NCBI GenBank assembly: GCA_001023575.1
Contig: CP011489.1
Span: 1,983,001 to 2,047,000 of the forward strand
Direction: 5' to 3'
Length of the DNA stretch: 64,000 bases
Origin: Actinobacteria bacterium IMCC26256
GTDB lineage: Bacteria > Actinomycetota > Acidimicrobiia > IMCC26256
This document shows, one piece after another, positions 8,085 through 16,894 of the stretch (positions are counted from its first letter, which is position 1; every line of letters begins with the position of its first letter). The translations under genes were made by a program, and so were the position numbers. The notes beneath the pieces were generated by a model. It made no database searches and was not told the origin of the DNA. It saw nothing but the letters and a program-made list of their open reading frames with translations.

Positions 8085-9361
8085 GTTCTCCCTTCAAGCT
8101 GCAGTTAGTTGCGCGGTCTCGCACCTTTGATAGTGAGATCGACTTGCTAGCGATCTACAGCCGAGACGACTTCATATGGTTAAAGGATGGCGTTGGGTTC
8201 ATTGCGATTGGGTCGGTTATCGAGATTGCACCCGGCGATGTTGAGGAGACTCTCGCTGCGATCAAAATCGATGATCAAGTAACGCAGCCTGGAAGCGGTG
8301 CCATCGCAGTCGGGGCACTCCCATTCTCCGCTTTCGAACCTGCGCTGCTCACGATTCCTCAACTCGTAATTGGGCGCAGCGCTGGTGGCGGCTACTGGAT
8401 CACGGAGATTCGAGGCTGCGATGAAGCGATGACCGCGACTATCCCAGCGGTTCTTACATCTGAGGGCGAGTCCATAATTACTAACTCTGGCACTACTGAC
8501 TCTGGCACTACTGACTCTGGCACTACTGGCTCTGGCACTAATGACGATACGCATTCAGGGTTGTCTCGGACTGGGGGCACTACACGCTCTGAGTGGAGCG
8601 AGGGGGTATCCGCTGTACTCTCCGCAATTGATCAAGGACGGGTTGAGAAAGTAGTCCTCGCACGAGATTTAGTTGTTCATGCCGAGAACCCGATTGATCT
8701 GCGGCAGGTCGTTACTAGATTGGCAGAGCAACAACGAGAGTCCTTCATCTACGCTCACCGAGGTCTCGTTGGCGCAAGCCCTGAGTTACTGCTCCGTCGT
8801 CGTGGCGCTTTGGCTACGTCTACCCCGATGGCCGGCACTGCTGATGGCACCGACGCGGCGGCTATCGCATCACTCGTAAATTCTCCAAAAGATGCACGCG
8901 AACATGAAGTGGTCGTTGAGGCAGTAGTTGGGGCACTCGCTCCGTACACATTCTCAACTGCGAGAGTTCGCGGACCAGAGATTCTTGCACTTCCTGGTGT
9001 TGTTCACCTTGCAACCGCTATCGAGGTTGACCTATCGCCCGACGCCCCGGGGGCCTTAGACCTTGCGCGGATTCTCCACCCGACCCCAGCGGTAGGGGGA
9101 TGGCCAGTTAACGAATCCCGAGAATTAATTGCCGAGAATGAAAAGATGGCTCGTGGTCGCTATGCAGGACCTGTTGGGTGGGTTGATCAGAACGGCGACG
9201 GCGAGTTTGCTATTGCGCTGCGGAGCGCCGAGATAGAGGGTGACACCGCACGTTGCTTTGCCGGAGCCGGGATCGTTGCAGGGAGCGAACCCGATGCAGA
9301 GTGGGCAGAGACGGAGCGCAAACTCGCACCGATTCTCAAGGCTTTAGGGCTTAATTTTTAG
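8081..9361 (+). CDS. menF: Isochorismate synthase
   Basis: The 426-aa protein is a chorismate-utilising enzyme that converts chorismate to isochorismate for menaquinone. Diagnostic C-terminal blocks are TSTPMAGTADGTD, LHPTPAVGGWP, ENEKMARGRYAGPVGW and FAGAGIVAGS, in order from about residue 245 to 410. The N-terminal ~130 residues form the usual poorly conserved half. Between them, residues 136-155 are a low-complexity linker of SGTTD pentapeptides made by a perfect 15-bp DNA repeat, which is unusual for MenF. It is the second gene of a menG-menF pair. Confidence 0.92.
   Translation: MSSPFKLQLVARSRTFDSEIDLLAIYSRDDFIWLKDGVGFIAIGSVIEIAPGDVEETLAAIKIDDQVTQPGSGAIAVGALPFSAFEPALLTIPQLVIGRSAGGGYWITEIRGCDEAMTATIPAVLTSEGESIITNSGTTDSGTTDSGTTGSGTNDDTHSGLSRTGGTTRSEWSEGVSAVLSAIDQGRVEKVVLARDLVVHAENPIDLRQVVTRLAEQQRESFIYAHRGLVGASPELLLRRRGALATSTPMAGTADGTDAAAIASLVNSPKDAREHEVVVEAVVGALAPYTFSTARVRGPEILALPGVVHLATAIEVDLSPDAPGALDLARILHPTPAVGGWPVNESRELIAENEKMARGRYAGPVGWVDQNGDGEFAIALRSAEIEGDTARCFAGAGIVAGSEPDAEWAETERKLAPILKALGLNF
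8484..8543 (+). repeat. 15-bp in-frame tandem repeat inside menF, 4 copies
   Basis: Units start at 8484, 8499, 8514 and 8529; the first three are identical (ACTCTGGCACTACTG) and the fourth differs at two positions. They encode SGTTD units in the linker between the two halves of MenF. Confidence 0.95.
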
Positions 9362-9425
9362 AGATGTCTTGACTGCCGGTTTAGCGCAGGTCTGAGACAA
9401 CTTCTCCAGGGCAAGGTAAGAAGCA

Positions 9426-10511
9426 CTAGGAAATTGTCGCCGCCGGTTTTCTTCTCTTGAGCGCTATAAGAGCGGGGTGCTCCAAGAATCTCCAGGATGC
9501 AAACCCGAGCAACGTTGCAAGTGGAGCGGCCAGCAAAAACATCGGAACCGGAGTAGTCGCTACTCCGTATCTAAATAGCACCTGCTGAAGCGGAAATGAG
9601 TAGATATAGATTCCATATGAAGGATCGCCGATCTGGTGAAGGCCTCTCAATGCTTTCGGGGATGATGCTCCGCACCCAATGACCAACATAGGAAACCCGA
9701 TAAAAAATAGAAGAGGCTCACCTACAGCAAAGGCCACACCAGTGAGGAGTACTCCTGGGATAAATAATTTTATGCCTCGGAGCGGAATCTTCACGAGCGC
9801 AACGCCAGCAAAAAACCATGCCCCCAGAGCGGTGCTAAAGCTGACGTTTACGATGCTCAAAGTAAAGCCAATACCTCGCGGACCCGAGCCGGCATAAAAA
9901 CCGAATCGCCAAAAACAGACGAAACCGATAAATACCAGAAGGCCACCCCACCAACGCCTCAGCAATCCAGTGAGTCCTACTGATGCAAGGATGATGTAAG
10001 CGTAAATCTCCTGAGGCAGGGTCCAGAGTGATCCGTTAACGGAGGATCCTGGCTGACCAACAAAGACCCCTGGGAGTTTAGAAGCGGTTCCGAATACGAG
10101 AGTTGAGTTCTTAACTAAGTACTCAAGTGTCATCTTGTCTCGAAAATATTCCCCTGTACTTACGGTGGTCACTATTGGACCAAGAATGAATACAGAACCA
10201 AAAATAAGGAGTGTTAATGCCGGCCAGATTCGAGCAAAACGATTGCGGATGAACTCTCTAACCCCGCTAGTTCTTCCCCAACTCTGGGCTACAAGAAAAC
10301 CACTCGTCACGAAAAATATGCAGACCCCGAGGTAGCCCGGTGCAATATTTAAATTCCCAACTGAGATAATCGGGCGATCTTCCTCAAACCCCGTAAGGGC
10401 AAAAGAGTGGGTGAGTACTACTGCTAAGGCCGCAAAAATTCGCACGGCATCGAAGCCGTAGTAACGCGTGGGGGTATTTTGGGGCTTTTTGATCTCAGCG
10501 GAGACAGTCAT
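9426..10511 (-). CDS. Acyltransferase 3 family membrane protein (OafA/YrhL-like)
   Basis: This 361-aa protein has about ten hydrophobic helices. It begins with YYGFDAVRIFAALAVVLTHS, which contains the conserved His of acyltransferase 3 proteins, followed by YLGVCIFFVTSGFLVAQSW and a Arg-rich RNRFARIWPAL segment, the family layout. Such proteins O-acylate surface sugars or lipids at the membrane. A GGGAG Shine-Dalgarno precedes the ATG. It interrupts the menaquinone cluster in orientation between menF and menD, and no glycosyltransferases are near, so its substrate cannot be guessed. Confidence 0.88.
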   Translation of the reverse strand: MTVSAEIKKPQNTPTRYYGFDAVRIFAALAVVLTHSFALTGFEEDRPIISVGNLNIAPGYLGVCIFFVTSGFLVAQSWGRTSGVREFIRNRFARIWPALTLLIFGSVFILGPIVTTVSTGEYFRDKMTLEYLVKNSTLVFGTASKLPGVFVGQPGSSVNGSLWTLPQEIYAYIILASVGLTGLLRRWWGGLLVFIGFVCFWRFGFYAGSGPRGIGFTLSIVNVSFSTALGAWFFAGVALVKIPLRGIKLFIPGVLLTGVAFAVGEPLLFFIGFPMLVIGCGASSPKALRGLHQIGDPSYGIYIYSFPLQQVLFRYGVATTPVPMFLLAAPLATLLGFASWRFLEHPALIALKRRKPAATIS

Positions 10512-10640
10512 CGCAACTCCCAGATTCTCTGCGAGGCTTCAAACTACTTCAGTCCGCGGATGACTAAAACCAAAATTGGTGATGCGATATCAAACCTGCC
10601 CCTGAGCGAGACAACGAGCTAGAACGCCGCCCTAATGTAC

Positions 10641-12413
10641 TTAGCGCATCCCCTCGGATAGCGCTGATGAGACCGCAGACCATGCTTCGCGATGGTGTGT
10701 CACATTGGCATCTCGATCTGTGCGAAGAAGCACAACACTTAGGCCCCCATCTGCGATTGCGCTGGCGAGAGTCGGTGCGACCTCCTCCGGTAGCCAAACC
10801 TCAGTCGCTGATACCCCATGCGCAGCACAGAGAAGCGCTATATCAACAGAGTGCGGGGTACCGAAGAGCGTCTCGAAACTCTCGGGACTCTGCGCCTGCG
10901 GAAGGAACGAGAAGATCGCTCCACCGCGATTATCGACAATCACTATGACTAGGTCAACCTCGCGCTGGGCTGCGCCTAATAGTGCATTTGTGTCATGAAG
11001 AAAACAGAGATCGCCAACTAGAGCGACTGTTGGGGATTGAGATCCAATCGCGTACCCAATTGCAGTGGAGACAAACCCATCGATTCCATTCACGCCCCGA
11101 TTTGCGAGGATAGATATATCGCTGCGAGCCGGGGAGAAAGACTCCACATCGCGCACCGGCATACTCGAGGCAACCAGCAGCGATGAAGACGGAGGCATAG
11201 TTGATACGACATCGCGCGCAATGCGCGAATCAGATAACACCTCAGTACTGTCGAGAGCAGATTTCAGAGCTGCCGTTGCAAGCGCATCTGATTCTCTCCA
11301 GAGAGATAACCACGACACCGAAGGCCTCTGCTGGCCCACCTGCGTTGTGATAGCCACGGTGCTTGCCTCTGCGTTAGCGACGAGTACCTCTGTATTCGTG
11401 CGCGCAGGATCAATCCAACGCCCGTCGGGGTCCACGGCGAGTACGCGCTCAACACGCGCTAGCCACTCTCCGAGCACCCTTCCGCTCGGGAGAGCCCCGA
11501 AGCGAAGTGCGAATGTCGGTAGGTAAGCCGAGGCGAAGATTTGATCGCGTAGCAGAGCGTCATATGCAACAACCTCGTTCTCCGTGCCACGCAGATCAGA
11601 GATTGGGTCTGCGAGTACTGGCCAGCCTGTTGCACGAGCAAGAGCGTTAAGGCTCGCTGCCCGAAGTTCGCTCCCCCACCCAACGATGATTACCCCTCTT
11701 TGATGCGCAGAAATCTCTCTCGCGATCGCGCTCAATCTCTCAGCTTGATCAGCCCCAAGCGACTCTGCCGCCGGAGCGGCTCTACGCCATGGCTCATTGT
11801 TAGGGCGCCCAGCTGCGTCAATAAGAGGCGCGCCTGTAGGCACAAGTGGCTCCTCGAAACAGAGGTTGAGGTGGACAGGCCCTGAGATTGGAGAGATCGA
11901 TGCGATGACACTCGTGGCAGCAAGTTCGCGCCAAGATTCTTCAGCACCCTCGACATCGACAGGAGGCGGAGAATCAACTGACCACCGAACAGCATCCCCG
12001 TAAAGCCCAACTTGGTTAATCGTCTGAGGTGCACCAGTTCCGCGTTTTGCTGGCGGTCGATCGGCCGTGGCGATTATCAACGGCACGCCACCGTGGAACG
12101 CCTCTAGTACGGCGGGGTGAAAGTTTGCGGCTGCGGTCCCCGATGTACATAGAACAACCGCTGGGCGCTTTGTTGCGCGCCCGATACCGAGAGCAATAAA
12201 CGCGGCCGATCGCTCGTCTTGATGGACATGAATGCGAATGCGAGCGTCAGCAGCGAGGGCAAGGGCAATCGGTGCCGAGCGTGAACCCGGCGAGACAACT
12301 GCATCTGTGACTCCAGCGCGTGCCCATTCATCGACGAGAACACGGGCGAAAGAAGTCGTGGCATCGCGCGCCTCGCCTCCCCGAGTTCCGGCTGGATCAT
12401 TTGTTGAAGTCAT
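10641..12413 (-). CDS. menD: SEPHCHC synthase (ThDP-dependent)
   Basis: The 590-aa protein joins isochorismate and 2-oxoglutarate with loss of CO2 to form SEPHCHC. N-terminal signatures are VSPGSRSAPIALALA near residue 40 and HVHQDERSAAFIALGIGRA with the ThDP-activating Glu, then CTSGTAAANFHPAVLEA. The C-terminal cofactor block reads GDLCFLHDTNALL near residue 465, with NRGVNGIDGF before it. Length is typical for actinobacterial MenD. The start codon lies 14 bp from that of the divergent menH, so their promoters must overlap or lie inside each other's coding sequence. Confidence 0.95.
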   Translation of the reverse strand: MTSTNDPAGTRGGEARDATTSFARVLVDEWARAGVTDAVVSPGSRSAPIALALAADARIRIHVHQDERSAAFIALGIGRATKRPAVVLCTSGTAAANFHPAVLEAFHGGVPLIIATADRPPAKRGTGAPQTINQVGLYGDAVRWSVDSPPPVDVEGAEESWRELAATSVIASISPISGPVHLNLCFEEPLVPTGAPLIDAAGRPNNEPWRRAAPAAESLGADQAERLSAIAREISAHQRGVIIVGWGSELRAASLNALARATGWPVLADPISDLRGTENEVVAYDALLRDQIFASAYLPTFALRFGALPSGRVLGEWLARVERVLAVDPDGRWIDPARTNTEVLVANAEASTVAITTQVGQQRPSVSWLSLWRESDALATAALKSALDSTEVLSDSRIARDVVSTMPPSSSLLVASSMPVRDVESFSPARSDISILANRGVNGIDGFVSTAIGYAIGSQSPTVALVGDLCFLHDTNALLGAAQREVDLVIVIVDNRGGAIFSFLPQAQSPESFETLFGTPHSVDIALLCAAHGVSATEVWLPEEVAPTLASAIADGGLSVVLLRTDRDANVTHHREAWSAVSSALSEGMR

Positions 12414-12427
12414 GCGAAGATGCCCCG

Positions 12428-13123
12428 ATGCGTATCGTTGCAGTACCGGGCTTCACCCAGTCGGCTTTGGCATGGCAGCCGGTTCAAACCGCCAACCCTG
12501 ACCTCGACATAATCGCACTCGATGTGCCCACACAACGAACCTTCGCTGATACCAGCAGGGCAATCGGGGAGGCCGGGGGGTCTGGCATCTATCTCGGGTA
12601 CTCAATGGGGGGGCGCCTATGCCTTCAGTTAGCCATCGACCAGCCCGACCTCTTCGACGGTCTGGTACTCATTAGCTCCACCCCGGGCATACTCGACGCC
12701 GAGGAGCGTGCTGCACGGCTCGAGAAGGATCAAGCCCTCGCTGCGCGCATCGACGAGATTGGCGTTGAGGAGTTCCTCACGGAGTGGTTAGCCCAACCGA
12801 TGTTCGCATCTCTCACCTCGGAGCAGTCACAGTATGCCGAGCGTGTCGCCGCTAATACTGTCTATGGACTTGCGCATCAGCTTGCAGAACTTGGTCAAGG
12901 CTCACAGCCCTCACTCTGGGACTCACTCTGCACACTAGAGATGCCAGTGATGCTGCTCACCGGCGATGGCGACTCTAAGTACGATGAAATCGCAGAGCAG
13001 ATGTTCGAGGAGATTCCAGACTGCCTACGACTCCAGATTCCCGGGGGGCATGCACTCCCACTAGCGAATCCGACGGGTGTAGCCGAGGCTCTAGAGACAT
13101 TCATCGCTGACCTCTCCTCGTAG
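12428..13123 (+). CDS. menH: Alpha/beta hydrolase, SHCHC synthase-like
   Basis: From the ATG at 12428 the protein is 231 aa and starts MRIVAVPGFTQS, which already contains the first strand and oxyanion region; the 36 residues readable upstream overlap menD and look non-coding. The nucleophile elbow is GYSMGG with Ser59, the acid lies in LTGDGDSKY near residue 180 and the His in GGHALPLANP near residue 208. MenH eliminates pyruvate from SEPHCHC. Its position back to back with menD supports that assignment over a general esterase, though alpha/beta hydrolases are hard to tell apart. Confidence 0.8.
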   Translation: MRIVAVPGFTQSALAWQPVQTANPDLDIIALDVPTQRTFADTSRAIGEAGGSGIYLGYSMGGRLCLQLAIDQPDLFDGLVLISSTPGILDAEERAARLEKDQALAARIDEIGVEEFLTEWLAQPMFASLTSEQSQYAERVAANTVYGLAHQLAELGQGSQPSLWDSLCTLEMPVMLLTGDGDSKYDEIAEQMFEEIPDCLRLQIPGGHALPLANPTGVAEALETFIADLSS

Positions 13124-13158
13124 CACGCCATCTTTTCAGCGTCTAGCGCTTAACGAGG

Positions 13159-14028
13159 CTACGAGATAGCGAGACCAAGAGCGAGAAGCGACCCCGCTAC
13201 GAGCTCGAGGCGTACGGTACCCACGAGTGCCGCTATCAACCCCGGAGCATCGGTGCGCGTAAGCATTGCCCTTGATGGAGCAACTGCGAGAGGGATCGCT
13301 AAGAACGCGAGAGCGGCCCAAGGATTTAGAATGACGATCGGAATAACCGCTATAAAAGAAGCCAATAAACAGCCTACGAATAGCCTGCGAGCGCTGCGGT
13401 CTCCGATCCGAACCGCGAGTGTCCGTTTGCCAACCACGGTGTCTGTAGCGATGTCACGCACGTTATTCGCGAGGAGCACGGCGCACGCTGGGAGACCAGT
13501 TACAAGAGACCCCCACCATGCAGCCGCCGGCACACCATTGCGCTGAACCAATGCTGTACCAACAGTTGCTACGAAACCAAAACAGATGAGCACCATCAAC
13601 TCGCCGAAACCTGCATAACCATATGGGCGCGGCCCGCCTGTGTATAGCGCTGCAGAGAGAAGCATCGCTGCGCCGACTAGCAACAACCATGGATACGTTG
13701 CAATGGCCAAAAACGCCCCGACGGTGGCAGCGACTAGCAGGCTCGCTACTGCCGCGGCACGCACCGCTCCAGGCGTTGCTAAGCCGGATGCAGTTAGGCG
13801 TACCGGCCCGCGTCGATCCGCATCCGTGCCGCGTACCCCGTCGGAGTAATCGTTTGCGAAGTTCACTCCGACTTGGAGCGCCAGTGCCACTACTAAGGCG
13901 GCGAGGGCACGCCACCAAGTAATTGGCCCAAGGGTTGAGGCCGCTGCGGTACCGACCGCTACGGGCGCAATTGCTGCGCCGAGGGTACGCGGGCGTGACC
14001 CTTGTATCCACTCTTGAGTTGTAGCCAC
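13159..14028 (-). CDS. menA: 1,4-dihydroxy-2-naphthoate polyprenyltransferase
   Basis: This 289-aa UbiA-superfamily membrane enzyme attaches the polyprenyl chain to DHNA. The first Asp-rich motif is NFANDYSDGVRGTD near residue 70, followed by RRGPVRLTASG; the second is NNVRDIATD near residue 188 followed by GKRTLAVRIGD. About eight transmembrane helices are evident. A GTG start is used, preceded by GAGG. It is convergent with menH and divergent from menE. Confidence 0.93.
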   Translation of the reverse strand: MATTQEWIQGSRPRTLGAAIAPVAVGTAAASTLGPITWWRALAALVVALALQVGVNFANDYSDGVRGTDADRRGPVRLTASGLATPGAVRAAAVASLLVAATVGAFLAIATYPWLLLVGAAMLLSAALYTGGPRPYGYAGFGELMVLICFGFVATVGTALVQRNGVPAAAWWGSLVTGLPACAVLLANNVRDIATDTVVGKRTLAVRIGDRSARRLFVGCLLASFIAVIPIVILNPWAALAFLAIPLAVAPSRAMLTRTDAPGLIAALVGTVRLELVAGSLLALGLAIS

Positions 14029-14118
14029 AGATTTACCTCAACATGTTAAAGATGGCCCGCGATCGCTACGGGGCGGATTATTCCGACCGCAGGTCGCCAA
14101 CGACCCCGGCAGGAGGGT

Positions 14119-14124
14119 TACCGT
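14119..14124 (+). promoter_or_regulatory. -10-like element (TACCGT) before the inner menE start
   Basis: TACCGT ends 8 nt before the ATG at 14133 and is the main reason for choosing that start over 14043. Confidence 0.35.
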
Positions 14125-14132
14125 ACCGGTTA

Positions 14133-15323
14133 ATGCATTTAGGTAACGAGTCCTCCCTCTTAGCAATCGTGCTGCCCCCAGCGGCAGCGGCCGTTGCCGT
14201 CCAAGAGGCATGGGCAAGCGGTGAAGCAGTCGCAGTCATTGATCCGCGTGACCCTTCATTCCGGATAGAGGAGCGGCTCTCGACACTGCGCCCCACCGAG
14301 GTCCTGGATGCCAATGGTCGAAGAGTGTGGAGCGATCGTGATGGCGAGGGCGAGCCTGTAGCCGCGGGGGTAGCAGCGATAGTTGCGACGAGTGGCACTA
14401 CCTCCGAGCCACGCTGGGTAATACTCGACGAGAATGCTCTAGAGGCAAGCGCATTTGCAGTACATGCGGCTCTAGGTGTCGACCCCATCGACGACACGTG
14501 GCTCGCGTGTGTGCCCCTTACAGGTGTAGCCGGCTTGGCAATACTCGCCCGAAGCTTTCATACCGGCTCTCCACTAATTGTGCACGACCGATTCGATACA
14601 GCAGCCGTAGCAAGAGCACCCCAGCAAGGCGCCACGCTCGTCTCCCTTGTTCCCACAACTCTCGCACGACTACTCGACGCTGGTGCTCCTGTAGATCAGT
14701 TCCATCACATCCTCTTAGGCGGAGCCCCTGCACCGCCCGGGCTCCTAGCGCGTGCTCGCGCTAGCGGCGCACATGTAACTACTACCTATGGGCTAACTGA
14801 GACCGGTGGAGGCTGTGTACATAACGGCCACCCGATGATCGGGGTTGAGGTAACTATCGATCCGAAAACCGATGAAATACTTATCCGTGGCCAGATAACG
14901 ATGAGCGGTTACCGACTAGATGAGCCTGCAACTAAAGCGGCTTTTACCCCTGATGGCGCTCTTCGCACCGGCGATTTAGGGCGCATGCTTCCAGGTGGAG
15001 TCCTCCAGGTCGGCGACCGCCGCAAAGACGTAATCATCAGTGGCGGCGTAAACGTATCGCCGACTGCTGTCGAGCATGTCTTGTTACTGCACCCAGCGAT
15101 CCGAGATGTCTGTGTCGTTGGGCTACCCGATCCAGAGTGGGGCGAGCGCGTAGTTGCGTTCGTTGTTCCGGTCCGCAAAGGGCTCCCGCCGAGCCTCGCG
15201 GATATGCGCGCATTCGCACAGTCTCGCCTTTCTGGCCCAGAGTTACCGCGCGAGATCCGAATGGTAGAGGAGATTCCGCGCTCCCCCGGCGGCAAACTTC
15301 TTCGACGTCTACTCCCGCGCTAA
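14133..15323 (+). CDS. menE: o-Succinylbenzoate--CoA ligase
   Basis: An acyl-adenylate enzyme of 396 aa from this start. The phosphate-binding loop is ATSGTTSEPRWV near residue 90, the A5 motif is TTYGLTETGGG, the A7/A8 region is LRTGDLGRM and GDRRKDVIISGGVNVSP, and the catalytic Lys lies in SPGGKLLRRL at the end. The short N-terminal half resembles actinobacterial MenE, and the location beside menA supports the menaquinone role: activating o-succinylbenzoate with ATP and CoA. In-frame ATGs at 14043 and 14052 would add up to 30 residues with no family character. MenB and MenC partners are not in the window. Confidence 0.85.
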   Translation: MHLGNESSLLAIVLPPAAAAVAVQEAWASGEAVAVIDPRDPSFRIEERLSTLRPTEVLDANGRRVWSDRDGEGEPVAAGVAAIVATSGTTSEPRWVILDENALEASAFAVHAALGVDPIDDTWLACVPLTGVAGLAILARSFHTGSPLIVHDRFDTAAVARAPQQGATLVSLVPTTLARLLDAGAPVDQFHHILLGGAPAPPGLLARARASGAHVTTTYGLTETGGGCVHNGHPMIGVEVTIDPKTDEILIRGQITMSGYRLDEPATKAAFTPDGALRTGDLGRMLPGGVLQVGDRRKDVIISGGVNVSPTAVEHVLLLHPAIRDVCVVGLPDPEWGERVVAFVVPVRKGLPPSLADMRAFAQSRLSGPELPREIRMVEEIPRSPGGKLLRRLLPR

Positions 15324-15346
15324 TAACCCCTCGCGTTAATCCGTCT

Positions 15347-15386
15347 GAATAGCTCTCTAAATTGCTCTCTAAATAGCTCTCTAAAT
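15347..15386. repeat. 12-bp tandem repeat re-iterating a stop codon
   Basis: Units at 15347-15358, 15359-15370 and 15371-15382 plus a partial share GCTCTCTAAAT-like sequence. On the minus strand each unit contains ATTTAG or ATTCAG in the frame of the gene that stops at 15381, so that gene's own TAG is the first of a row. Confidence 0.9.
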
Positions 15387-15776
15387 ATCGTCGCGGAGTG
15401 ATTCTTTCCAAGTTCGGAATCTGTCATGGATCACTCCGTCTGGACCTCCCCCTGAGCCCTTCGAGTCGGCGAGAAGGCGGAAAATAAATCTTCGAGATAG
15501 GTCGTCTGCATCGAGAGCCATGTAACAAGCGTCTGCACCTACGGCTGGCCCCGCTCTCCAGAGGAGATACCTCCCAATGCGTCGCTTGAAGGCAACCAGG
15601 GAGACACCGAAATCACTCCCAAGACTCACTAACTCCTCGGGGGCCTCAATCCATCGCTCGACAGGGATCAAATAATCACGCTGGGGTAGCGGAGGCAACT
15701 CAGCTGTATGGAGATCATGGGTAATTGGTGGGCGTTCTTCAGCGGGGATCGGCATATGCGTGCCATGCTCGCGCAT
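15381..15776 (-). CDS. Conserved-looking hypothetical protein
   Basis: No family recognised. The 131-aa soluble protein starts MREHGTHMPIPAEE and contains RDYLIPVERWIEAP, LWRAGPAVGADACYMALD and ends FRTWKESLRDD. Its composition is charged and Trp/Arg rich, with no signal peptide or membrane segment. The start is uncertain: ATG 15776 has TAGTGT 5 nt upstream, while ATG 15755 would leave more room for the divergent promoter. With 15776 the start codon is 2 bp from that of the divergent PLP enzyme. The DNA beyond its stop repeats the stop region in 12-bp steps. Confidence 0.65.
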   Translation of the reverse strand: MREHGTHMPIPAEERPPITHDLHTAELPPLPQRDYLIPVERWIEAPEELVSLGSDFGVSLVAFKRRIGRYLLWRAGPAVGADACYMALDADDLSRRFIFRLLADSKGSGGGPDGVIHDRFRTWKESLRDDI

Positions 15777-15778
15777 AC

Positions 15779-16804
15779 ATGACACTAAATGTGAACGATC
15801 TTCAAACCCCTGCCCTAATTCTCGACTCCGGCGCCCTTGAGGCCAACTTAGCGACGATGGCCACCCTCCTACCTGGAGAACGCTGTAGGCCGCATGTAAA
15901 GGCCCATAAAACAACTTCGTTGGCTAGAAGGCAGAGCGCTCATGGCCATCTTGGATTTACCTGTGCGACACCGCTAGAGGTAATCGGAATGGCCAACGCA
16001 GGCCTCGGGCATGACCTTCTCCTCGCCAACGAATCTGTTGACCCTGTTCGCCTCGCTGCAATGGCGCTTCTTGTTGAGCAAGAGAAGGCGCGCATAACAA
16101 TTGCTCTCGACTCGATTGAGACCGTTAATGCTGCCGCCGATGCTGGGCTGCGCGAGGCGCTAATTGATGTCGAGGTTGGGCTTCCACGCTGTGGTGTCCC
16201 ACCCGAGGGCGCTGGAGCGATAGCCGACGCAGCACGCACTCGCGGAGTCTCCGTGCGCGGAGTAATGGGTTACGAAGGCCATGTTGTGGGTCTTGCCTCG
16301 CACGATGACCGCACCCGACTTACCGAGGAGGCCATGGCGCTGCTTCTAAGAGCACATGGAGACGTTGGAGGAGAGATCATCTCTGCCGGCGGGACAGGGA
16401 CCTACGCAATCAATACTTGGGCCAATGAGATTCAGGCTGGCTCCTACGCACTCATGGATACCGCGTACTCCGCTCTCGAACTCCCCTTCGTCCAGGCGCT
16501 CAAAGTAATAGCGACCGTTGTCTCGGTCTCCCCTAAAGGGTGGGCTGTCTGCGATGTTGGGCTCAAGTCGCTTGGCATGGATCATGGCAACCCGATGGTT
16601 GATGGGGCGGATGTTTTCTTCTGCTCCGACGAGCACACAACGATTCTTCCTCACGAGGGATCGCCCCTCAAGGTTGGTGATCGGGTGATGGTTACCCCTG
16701 CCCACATCGACCCAACCGTTGCTTATCACGACAAAATGCACCTAACCGAGGCCGGTGGGGACTCCATAATCGAGACCTGGGCTGTAGACCTGCGCGGCTG
16801 GTAA
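15779..16804 (+). CDS. DSD1-type PLP enzyme (D-threonine aldolase / D-serine dehydratase-like)
   Basis: The 341-aa protein is a fold-type III PLP enzyme. The cofactor Lys is in RPHVKAHKT (Lys41, or Lys44), FTCATPLEVIGMANAG follows, and GLPRCGV and SAGGTGTYA (phosphate loop) mark the barrel. The C-terminal DSD1 domain contains SDEHTTILP and TPAHIDPTVAYHD, which supply the metal site of D-threonine aldolases and D-serine dehydratases. It should act on a D- or 3-hydroxy amino acid, product unknown. The next gene is an amidase in the same orientation, 90 bp away. Confidence 0.85.
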   Translation: MTLNVNDLQTPALILDSGALEANLATMATLLPGERCRPHVKAHKTTSLARRQSAHGHLGFTCATPLEVIGMANAGLGHDLLLANESVDPVRLAAMALLVEQEKARITIALDSIETVNAAADAGLREALIDVEVGLPRCGVPPEGAGAIADAARTRGVSVRGVMGYEGHVVGLASHDDRTRLTEEAMALLLRAHGDVGGEIISAGGTGTYAINTWANEIQAGSYALMDTAYSALELPFVQALKVIATVVSVSPKGWAVCDVGLKSLGMDHGNPMVDGADVFFCSDEHTTILPHEGSPLKVGDRVMVTPAHIDPTVAYHDKMHLTEAGGDSIIETWAVDLRGW

Positions 16805-16880
16805 CACCCACCGAATCCAGCTCCATCTACAACTAGCGATTCAGGGCTTTTCTTAGCGTGCCTTTCTGCTCGCATCGGGC

Positions 16881-16886
16881 TACGGT
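16881..16886 (+). promoter_or_regulatory. -10 element (TACGGT) of the amidase gene
   Basis: TACGGT ends 8 nt before the ATG at 16895; leaderless pattern, no Shine-Dalgarno. Confidence 0.45.
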
Positions 16887-16894
16887 CTTTACTC

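Noticed and set aside
8180-8580. Minus-strand frames with SSARV or VVPES repeats
   Set aside because: Shadows of the menF linker repeat; the plus strand carries a well-supported enzyme.
12320-12427. N-terminal extension of menH
   Set aside because: Overlaps menD and encodes basic, non-family sequence; the hydrolase fold begins at the ATG at 12428.
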